64,000 nt of DNA. It comes from CAVSNH01 sp963729275 (GTDB taxonomy: Bacteria > Actinomycetota > Acidimicrobiia > Acidimicrobiales > RAAP-2). The notes beneath the pieces were generated by a model. It was not told the origin of the DNA and ran no database searches. It worked only from the letters and a program-made list of their open reading frames with translations. The stretch lies in contig CAVSNH010000013.1 of assembly GCA_963729275.1 (NCBI GenBank), positions 558,001 through 622,000 of the forward strand, given 5' to 3'. The translations under genes were made by a program, and so were the position numbers. This document shows, piece after piece, positions 58,499-64,000 of this stretch; the stretch's first letter is position 1, and each line of letters starts with the position of its first letter.

Positions 58499-59263
58499 AT
58501 GACCATCACAGTAGGGACCGGCTCCGGAGGTGTCAAGGGCCGGCCCCCGTCCAAGGGAGTCAGGACCGACCAGGTGGCCCGCAGCACGACGTCGCGCACA
58601 CGTCCCGGGAAGCCACCCGCCCCCGCCGGGGGCTCGGGCATCACCGGCGCCGACATCGTCGACGCCGCCCTCCGCATCGTCGAGCGGGAGGGCGCGGCGG
58701 CCCTCACCATGCGCCGGTTGGCCGACGAGCTGGGCGCGGCCGTGACCGCCATCTATTGGCACGTGGGAAACCGTGACGCGTTGGTCAACCTGCTCGTCGA
58801 GCGCCTCATCGAGGACATGGGCGACGTCCACGCCGCCGGCCGCACTCCCCGATCACGAGTTGCCGGCCTGGCCCACGAGCTGCGGGCCCGACTCCTGGCC
58901 CGCCCCCACCTCATCGCCCTGGCCGACCAACGCGGCATGACGGCGGCCATGTTCCAACCGGTGCAGGCGGCGCTGGCCGAGGAGCTGGCCGCGGTGGGGA
59001 TCACCGGTCGACGGGCCGGCAAGGTCATCCAGGTCCTGCAGTGCCACGTCGTCGCCTCGGTCGTCCTGGCCCGCGCCGTCGATCGGAGCCACGCCCACGA
59101 CACGACGGAGCCGACGGTGTGGGAGGGTCGAACGTCCGATCCCGAGCTCGTCGAGGCCCTTGCCACGGAGCCGGACCTCGACGCCGCCTTCGTCTTCGGT
59201 CTCGACGCCCTGCTCGACCGGCTACTCGAGACAGAAGACGCCGCCACGTCGCCCGAGCGCTGA
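58499..59263 (+). CDS. TetR-family transcriptional regulator
   Basis: 254 residues. Residues 1-45 form a disordered basic arm. The HTH follows at about 48-95 (ITGADIVDAALRIVEREGAAALTMRRLADELGAAVTAIYWHVGNRDALV). The all-helical C-terminal ligand domain follows. The start is the ATG at 58499, 3 bp after the operator; an in-frame GTG at 58574 would give a 229-residue protein and leave room for a promoter with TACACT as its -10. It is divergent from the amidohydrolase operon and probably represses it until a substrate or intermediate binds. The ligand is unknown. Confidence 0.9.
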   Translation: MTITVGTGSGGVKGRPPSKGVRTDQVARSTTSRTRPGKPPAPAGGSGITGADIVDAALRIVEREGAAALTMRRLADELGAAVTAIYWHVGNRDALVNLLVERLIEDMGDVHAAGRTPRSRVAGLAHELRARLLARPHLIALADQRGMTAAMFQPVQAALAEELAAVGITGRRAGKVIQVLQCHVVASVVLARAVDRSHAHDTTEPTVWEGRTSDPELVEALATEPDLDAAFVFGLDALLDRLLETEDAATSPER

Positions 59264-59371
59264 ACCGACGCCGTCCGGGCGGGCGGCCGGTCGGTCGGTG
59301 GTGTGGCGGCTCGTGCTGTGGCGGCGGCGTGCTCTTGTGCGGCGAGTGCTGTGGTCGGCCAGGATGTCAGC

Positions 59372-60253
59372 GTGCGGGTGCACCTGGTCGACGGGACCTA
59401 CGAGCTGTTCCGCCACTTCTACGCGGTCCCCTCCCACCGGACGGCGGCCGGTGCCGAGGTGGCGGCGGCACGGGGGGTGCTCCAGTCGGTCATTCGCATG
59501 CTGAGCGAGGGCGCCACCCACGTTGGTGTGGCCACCGACCACGTCATCGAGTCCTTCCGCAACGAGCTCTGGGCCGGTTACAAGACGGGAGAGGGCATCG
59601 ACCCGAACCTTTGGTCCCAGTTCTGGCCCCTCGAGGAGGCACTCGCCGCCATGGGCGTCGTGGTCTGGCCCATGGTCGACCTGGAGGCGGACGACGCCAT
59701 GGCCAGCGGGGCGGCCGTCGCCGACGACGATCCGGCCGTCGAGCAGGTCCTTATCTGCACACCGGACAAGGACCTCGGGCAGTGCGTCCGCGGCGACCGA
59801 GTGGTGCAGCTCGACCGGCGCAAGGGAGTGACCCTCGACGAAGCCGCGGTGACGGCCAAGTTCGGCGTCCCACCCACCTCCATCCCCGACTACCTGGCCC
59901 TGGTCGGCGACGCGGCCGACGGTCTGCCCGGCCTGCCGGGCTGGGGGGCCAAGACGACCGGCGCCGTCCTGGCCCGCTTCGGCCACATCGAGGACATCCC
60001 GGGTGACCCGAGTCGCTGGGAGGTACCGGTGCGGAGCGCCCCTACCCTCTCCGTCACCCTGCGCGACCAGTACGACAACGCCCTGCTCTTCAGGCACCTG
60101 GCCACGCTCCGAGTCGACCGGTCGCTCCTCACATCGGTCGACGAGCTCCGGTGGCAGGGCCCGACCGCCGACTTCCCGGCCGTGTGCGACGTCCTCGATG
60201 CGCCCCGGCTGGCCTCACAGGCCGAAGCGCTCGCCGCCTCCCGCAACGGGTGA
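59372..60253 (+). CDS. 5'-3' exonuclease/flap endonuclease-like protein (Pol I N-terminal domain type)
   Basis: 293 residues, stand-alone. It shows the VHLVDGTYELFRHFYAVP start of the metal site, YKTGEGID, the acidic VDLEADDAMASGAAVA cluster and TPDKDLGQCV. The helix-hairpin-helix DNA-binding part follows (LVGDAADGLPGLPGWGAKT). It would remove flaps or RNA primers. Stand-alone copies exist in many actinobacteria beside the full DNA polymerase I. The GTG at 59372 is preferred. Its last 39 bp overlap the end of the methyltransferase gene on the other strand. Confidence 0.88.
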   Translation: MRVHLVDGTYELFRHFYAVPSHRTAAGAEVAAARGVLQSVIRMLSEGATHVGVATDHVIESFRNELWAGYKTGEGIDPNLWSQFWPLEEALAAMGVVVWPMVDLEADDAMASGAAVADDDPAVEQVLICTPDKDLGQCVRGDRVVQLDRRKGVTLDEAAVTAKFGVPPTSIPDYLALVGDAADGLPGLPGWGAKTTGAVLARFGHIEDIPGDPSRWEVPVRSAPTLSVTLRDQYDNALLFRHLATLRVDRSLLTSVDELRWQGPTADFPAVCDVLDAPRLASQAEALAASRNG

Positions 60254-61069
60254 GCCGTCACCGGCCGGCGAGCGGATCACTCGGGGGCGCAGGGCGACGA
60301 ACACCAACTCCAAGGCGGGACGGTCCGGCGCATCCCGCACGCCGTCGATCACGAAGCCTGCCCTTTCGAGCGCACGTACGACCTCGTCCCGGTGGCGGAA
60401 TCGCAACGTCGACGACGAGGTCAACGTCCGGGAATCGGACCCGAAGACGAAGTGGGTGTCGAAGCTGACCATGGGGAGCTCGACTGCCGTCAGCTCCACC
60501 CATGTCTCCACCGGCCCGACCTTCGGCAGATCGAGGAGCCGGTAGCTCCGCTCCCGGGTCCATTCCCCCCAGGCCTCCTTCGCCGGGTCCCGGACTTCGA
60601 AGACCAGGCGGCCGCCGGGCACGAGCGTCGAATGAGACGCGCCCAGTGCGTCGTCCCACTCGCCATCGCTCAGGAACACCTGGGCAACGTTGCCGGTCAT
60701 GGTCACCAGGTCCACCTGGGCGGGAGGAATCGAGCGGGCGTCGCCGACGATCCACCGCACCCGTTCGGCTCCCGGCTTCTCTTGGGCGACGGCAATGGAG
60801 GCGGCAGCCGGGTCCAGCCCGATCACCTGCACGCCGGCGAGCGCCAGCCGAACGGCCAGGGTGCCCGTCCCACAGCCCACATCGAGCACCGTCTCGGACC
60901 CGAACTCCTGCACCATGGCGACATAGGCATCGAGGTCGCTCCGGTCGCCCTCGACGTCGTCGTAGATGCCGGCCAACCGAGGCACGGCAAAGTGCGCATC
61001 GGGCACGACGGATCCTGCGCCCAATGACGGCCCGCGGACGGGCCCGGGGACAGAGGGGTCGATGGTCAT
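60215..61069 (-). CDS. SAM-dependent methyltransferase
   Basis: 284 residues with a class I methyltransferase fold. Motif I is VLDVGCGTGTLAVRLA at about 60-75, an acidic residue follows in VIGLDPA, and motif II-III are VGDARSIPPAQVDLVTMTGN and LVPGGRLVFEVRDP. The first 45 residues are variable. The substrate cannot be read. The ATG at 61069 lies 5 bp after the stop of the exchanger gene, so the two form an operon. The 3' end overlaps the exonuclease gene tail to tail over 39 bp. Confidence 0.88.
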   Translation of the reverse strand: MTIDPSVPGPVRGPSLGAGSVVPDAHFAVPRLAGIYDDVEGDRSDLDAYVAMVQEFGSETVLDVGCGTGTLAVRLALAGVQVIGLDPAAASIAVAQEKPGAERVRWIVGDARSIPPAQVDLVTMTGNVAQVFLSDGEWDDALGASHSTLVPGGRLVFEVRDPAKEAWGEWTRERSYRLLDLPKVGPVETWVELTAVELPMVSFDTHFVFGSDSRTLTSSSTLRFRHRDEVVRALERAGFVIDGVRDAPDRPALELVFVALRPRVIRSPAGDGSPVAGGGERFGL

Positions 61070-61074
61070 GGTGA

Positions 61075-62019
61075 TCAGCGGTTGAAGAACGGCAGTGCCG
61101 CGCCGTAGACGACCAAGAGCACCACCGCCTCGGTGCGGACGAGGACCCGGCCGCGCATCATGCTCGACCACGACCCGACCACGACCGCCATCATCAACCA
61201 CAGCGGCAAGGCGGTCACAGTGCCGGCACCGTGCCGAGACAAAAGCCCGGTGACGGCCCCGCCCGCCAGCGCGATGAAGAGGTTCCCACCCAGCACGTTG
61301 CCGACCACGAGATCGTGCTCGCCCCGCCGCGCCCCCTGGATGGACGAGGCGATGAGGGGAGCGGAGGTGCCGATGCCAACGAGGGTGACCCCGGCGAAGC
61401 TCTGAGCCCAACCGAGACGGTCGGCCAGCGAGATGGTGGAGCGGACCATCAGCTCGGCGCCGCCGAGCATCAAGGCCAGGCTCACGAGTGCCCGTACGAA
61501 CTCGCGCCGCGGTCGCAACACGTTCCGCTCGACGAACTCGGTGAACTCGATCCCCACCTCCTCCTCGCCCCCTTCCCGGCGACCGCTCAGCACGAGTGCA
61601 GCCACGACGGGCACAACCGCCACCAGAAGGACGACTCCCTTGCCGAAGGTGATCCCCCCGATGGTGAGGAGGGCGAAGAGGCCGACCGAGGCAACGCTGA
61701 GGGGCGCCTCGCGCCGCAAGGTGGACGAGTCGACCCGTATCGGCGCGATCAGTGCGGCGATGGCGAGAGCCAAGCAGACGTTGGCGACGATGGACCCGAC
61801 CAGGCTGCCGACAGCCAGGTCGGACGACCCCCGGACGGAGGCGAGGGCAGCGACGATGAGCTCGACGATGCTCGTGCCCAGGCCGCCCACCAGGGCGCCG
61901 ACGATGGTCGGGCGCATCTCGAGCAAGGCGGCAATGGAGGAGATGGCGATGATGAACTGATCGCCGGCGACGGCGAGCACGATGAGGCTGACGATGACGC
62001 CGAGAACGTCGAGGCTCAC
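61075..62019 (-). CDS. CaCA-superfamily cation exchanger, one key Glu missing
   Basis: 314 residues and about ten membrane helices in two related halves. The first alpha-repeat is GALVGGLGTSIVELIVAA, with Glu 53 retained and Val 52 where Pro is usual. The second repeat is GVTLVGIGTSAPLIASSIQGA, with Pro 221 retained but Leu 222 where the paired Glu is expected. In characterised members both Glu residues coordinate the cations, so the ion selectivity or stoichiometry probably differs. The GTG at 62019 is preferred; upstream sequence is unconserved. The methyltransferase gene follows 5 bp later. Confidence 0.82.
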   Translation of the reverse strand: MSLDVLGVIVSLIVLAVAGDQFIIAISSIAALLEMRPTIVGALVGGLGTSIVELIVAALASVRGSSDLAVGSLVGSIVANVCLALAIAALIAPIRVDSSTLRREAPLSVASVGLFALLTIGGITFGKGVVLLVAVVPVVAALVLSGRREGGEEEVGIEFTEFVERNVLRPRREFVRALVSLALMLGGAELMVRSTISLADRLGWAQSFAGVTLVGIGTSAPLIASSIQGARRGEHDLVVGNVLGGNLFIALAGGAVTGLLSRHGAGTVTALPLWLMMAVVVGSWSSMMRGRVLVRTEAVVLLVVYGAALPFFNR

Positions 62020-62215
62020 GCCGAGGCTTCCGCCCGAGGTCCGCTCGTCGAGTTGCCGACCAGTCTTCCCGGCACACCAACATCGATGAGGATCGCCGCA
62101 CTCTACTGGTGGTCGGTGACCCAAGGGCCGTCGAGGGGAGGCCGCCCAGTTGCTGAACGGCTGAACGAGTGATGCGGTCGGGGTCACGGCGCGGACGGCG
62201 CCGCGCCGCAGGCAA

Positions 62216-64000
62216 TCAGCCGGCGATCGGCCAGCGCTCCGGGTGGTCCCCGGCCGGGGCCGGTGGCTCGGACAGAGCTGTGCCGAGCTCCCCCAGGCGG
62301 TGGCGGAAGCGCTCGATGCCCCGACGCTTCACGTCCTCGTACCCACGCACCTCTTCGGCACTGGCGGCAATGGCAGCCACCATGGCCGCGTTGTCGGGTC
62401 GGAGTTGGCGGACGGCCTCGGTGACGGCCCGGCGGTACTCGCCCACCAGCGCCCGTTCGGTGCGGCGCATGGCCGTCTGCCCGAAGGGGTCGAAGGGCGT
62501 GCCCCGCAGATGGCGAGCCGACCGGAGAGCAGTGAAGGCGGGGCGGGCCAGTCGGCCGATCCGGATCTTCCGGCGGAGGCCGAGGGCGACGAGGAGTGGC
62601 GGTCGCAGCAGCACCTCAGTGCGGGCACCCGGTCCAAACTCGGCTTCGAGGGCGGCGCGCTGCGCCGCGTCGAGGTGGAGCCGAGCCACCTCGTACTCGT
62701 CCTTGTAGGCCCAGAGCTTGTGCAGACCAGTGGCGTAGGCGGTGGCCACCGGATGGAAGGGGTCACCCGTACGCTCGGCCTCCTGGCGGGCAATGGCCAA
62801 CACGTCCTCGACGTAGCGGCGGGCGACCCGGGTGCTCTGCCAACCGGCCAGGTCGGCCGCCCGGCGCACGAGCACCGGACCGACGGCGGTCGGGACCGAT
62901 TCGAGTAGTCGCTCGAGGGCCGGCGGCGCCACCGGTGGTGCCGGGAGCGCGGGGCGGAGTGCAGCCCGGACCGCCTCGGGGTCGGCGGCTGTGGCCCGCC
63001 CCCACCGGAACGCAGCTCGGTTGACAGGCACGGCCGTGCCGTTGAGCTCGATGGCGCGCTCGACCGACTCAGGGGTGATGGGGAGGCAGCCGTGCTGCAC
63101 GGCTGCTCCGAGCATGACCATGTTGGCCGGCAGATGGTCGGCGAAGAGGCGCTCGGCGATCCACTGGCCGTCGAGATAGAGATTCTCGGTCCGGCGGGTG
63201 CTCCGCTCGATCCGCGTCACGTCGGCCGGGAAGCCGACCGACCCGTCGAGCACCATCGCCGCGGTGGCAACCTCGGCGGTGTTGACGACGGCGACAGTGC
63301 GGTCTGGATGGAAGGTCTCGAGGCTTTCCTCGTTGGCCGCACCGAGAATGTCGAGGCCGAGAAGGAGGTCGACCGACTTCGTGCCCGCTCGCACCGCCCC
63401 CTCGATGGGGCGGTGCGAGATCCGCACGTCGGAGATCACGGGACCGCCCTTTTGGGCCAGCCCCGTCTGGTCCAGCCCGGCGGCGTAGAGCCCGTCGAGG
63501 TGGGCGGCCATCTGGACGATGCGCGAGACGGTGACGACCCCGGTGCCCCCAATCCCGGGCATGCGCACGAGGGCCTCGGTCCCGACCCGGAGGGGGTCGG
63601 GGTCACCCAGGGTGACCGGTAGCTCCGGGAGGTCCGAGGTCGCCTCCACGTCCGCTTTCCGGCGGCGCCGATGACGGCGGGCGGGAGTGACCATCACGAA
63701 CGAGGGGCAATCGCCCTTCAGACACGACCGGTCGTGATTGCACGAGCCCTGATGGATGCGTGTCTTGTGCCCGAACTCGGTCTCGACCGGCACCACCGAC
63801 AGGCACGTCGACTTCTCACCGCAGTCGCCACAGCCCTCGCAGACCCGTTCGTTGATCCAAACCCGGTCAGCTGGCTCGGAGAGCTTCCCCCGGTGGCGGA
63901 GCCGCCGCTCCTCGGCCGCGCACCGGTCGTCGTGGATGACGACGGTCACACCACCCACCTTCTCCAGCTCGGCCATCACCTCGGGGAGGTCGTCGCGGTG
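62216..64000 (-). CDS. Indolepyruvate ferredoxin oxidoreductase, C-terminal part (gene runs off the right edge)
   Basis: The open frame continues without a start to base 64000, so 594 codons plus the stop are visible of a protein that is usually about 1,150 residues. The ferredoxin-like cluster motif VCEGCGDCGEKSTCLSV is near the left edge of the visible part. It is followed by a pyruvate ferredoxin oxidoreductase gamma-type domain with the GIGGTGVVTVSRI nucleotide-binding start and GLAQKGGPVISDVRIS. The last part is a domain of unknown function typical of these fused enzymes. The enzyme oxidatively decarboxylates aryl- or branched-chain 2-oxoacids to acyl-CoA, reducing ferredoxin. Confidence 0.9.
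   Translation of the reverse strand, partial: HRDDLPEVMAELEKVGGVTVVIHDDRCAAEERRLRHRGKLSEPADRVWINERVCEGCGDCGEKSTCLSVVPVETEFGHKTRIHQGSCNHDRSCLKGDCPSFVMVTPARRHRRRRKADVEATSDLPELPVTLGDPDPLRVGTEALVRMPGIGGTGVVTVSRIVQMAAHLDGLYAAGLDQTGLAQKGGPVISDVRISHRPIEGAVRAGTKSVDLLLGLDILGAANEESLETFHPDRTVAVVNTAEVATAAMVLDGSVGFPADVTRIERSTRRTENLYLDGQWIAERLFADHLPANMVMLGAAVQHGCLPITPESVERAIELNGTAVPVNRAAFRWGRATAADPEAVRAALRPALPAPPVAPPALERLLESVPTAVGPVLVRRAADLAGWQSTRVARRYVEDVLAIARQEAERTGDPFHPVATAYATGLHKLWAYKDEYEVARLHLDAAQRAALEAEFGPGARTEVLLRPPLLVALGLRRKIRIGRLARPAFTALRSARHLRGTPFDPFGQTAMRRTERALVGEYRRAVTEAVRQLRPDNAAMVAAIAASAEEVRGYEDVKRRGIERFRHRLGELGTALSEPPAPAGDHPERWPIAG

Noticed and set aside
1..64000. tRNA or rRNA genes, insertion sequences, prophage, integrase or attachment sites
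   Set aside because: No T-loop-like sequence, transposase, integrase or phage structural gene was found on either strand.

Overview
The window is about 64 kb of GC-rich chromosomal DNA, most probably from an uncultured or poorly described high-GC Gram-positive bacterium of the Acidimicrobiia type. This rests on inference from several signs: the GC-rich codon use, a wax ester synthase/DGAT, an actinobacterial-type XylA, an RskA-type anti-sigma factor, a TIGR03086 protein, secreted proteins with 42-residue GYWLVASDGG repeats, and many genes that look leaderless. I see no rRNA, tRNA, insertion sequence, prophage or CRISPR array. Base composition looks even throughout, so this reads as ordinary chromosome rather than a genomic island.

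Layout, left to right. 1-8.2 kb: the end of an unidentified gene, an ECF sigma/anti-sigma pair, a low-molecular-weight phosphatase, an acyl-CoA dehydrogenase with a palindromic operator, a cold-shock protein, and divergent cysS/valS separated by only 21 bp. 8.2-17.4 kb: a branched-chain-amino-acid-type ABC transporter (LivF, LivG, a fused LivH-LivM permease and a substrate-binding lipoprotein behind a double operator), an HSL-family esterase, a WS/DGAT acyltransferase and a membrane-anchored beta-propeller. 17.5-29.8 kb: mostly single genes, including a UBP-type zinc finger, an N-acetylmuramoyl-L-alanine amidase, an MFS transporter, a DUF427 protein, an RsbW-like ATPase, a DoxX-like protein, a GH4 glycosidase, TrmO, VOC proteins, a HemK-like methyltransferase and an S11 carboxypeptidase-like protein without its catalytic residues. 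30-39.4 kb: a SigG-like sigma factor overlapped by an antisense STAS-like gene, a TIGR03086 protein behind a 16-bp tandem repeat, an SDR, a CopA/CtaG copper pair, PhzF/VOC, and a lipoprotein hydrolase with a neocarzinostatin-like C-terminus. 39.5-50.9 kb: a GMC dehydrogenase with its small subunit and a 15-bp repeat array, an AEC-like membrane protein, PPK2, DUF2461, a KimA-like permease, a TenA-like protein, and two secreted repeat proteins (GH43-like plus 42-aa repeats, and RCC1). 50.9-64 kb: xylAB, a GNAT, a compact TetR-controlled operon (amidohydrolase, acetoacetate-decarboxylase-like, SDR, amidohydrolase), a flap-endonuclease-like protein, a methyltransferase, a CaCA-type exchanger, and the C-terminal part of an indolepyruvate ferredoxin oxidoreductase that runs off the right edge.

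The gene content suggests an aerobic heterotroph. It appears to take up amino acids or related acids, oxidise acyl-CoAs, store neutral lipid and polyphosphate, use xylose and glycosides, and run a haem-copper oxidase that needs copper delivery. The least explained parts are the TetR/amidohydrolase/ADC operon, the inactive penicillin-binding-like protein, the tandem repeats placed just before start codons, and the recurrent -10-like hexamers directly upstream of start codons, including one shared by cysS and valS.
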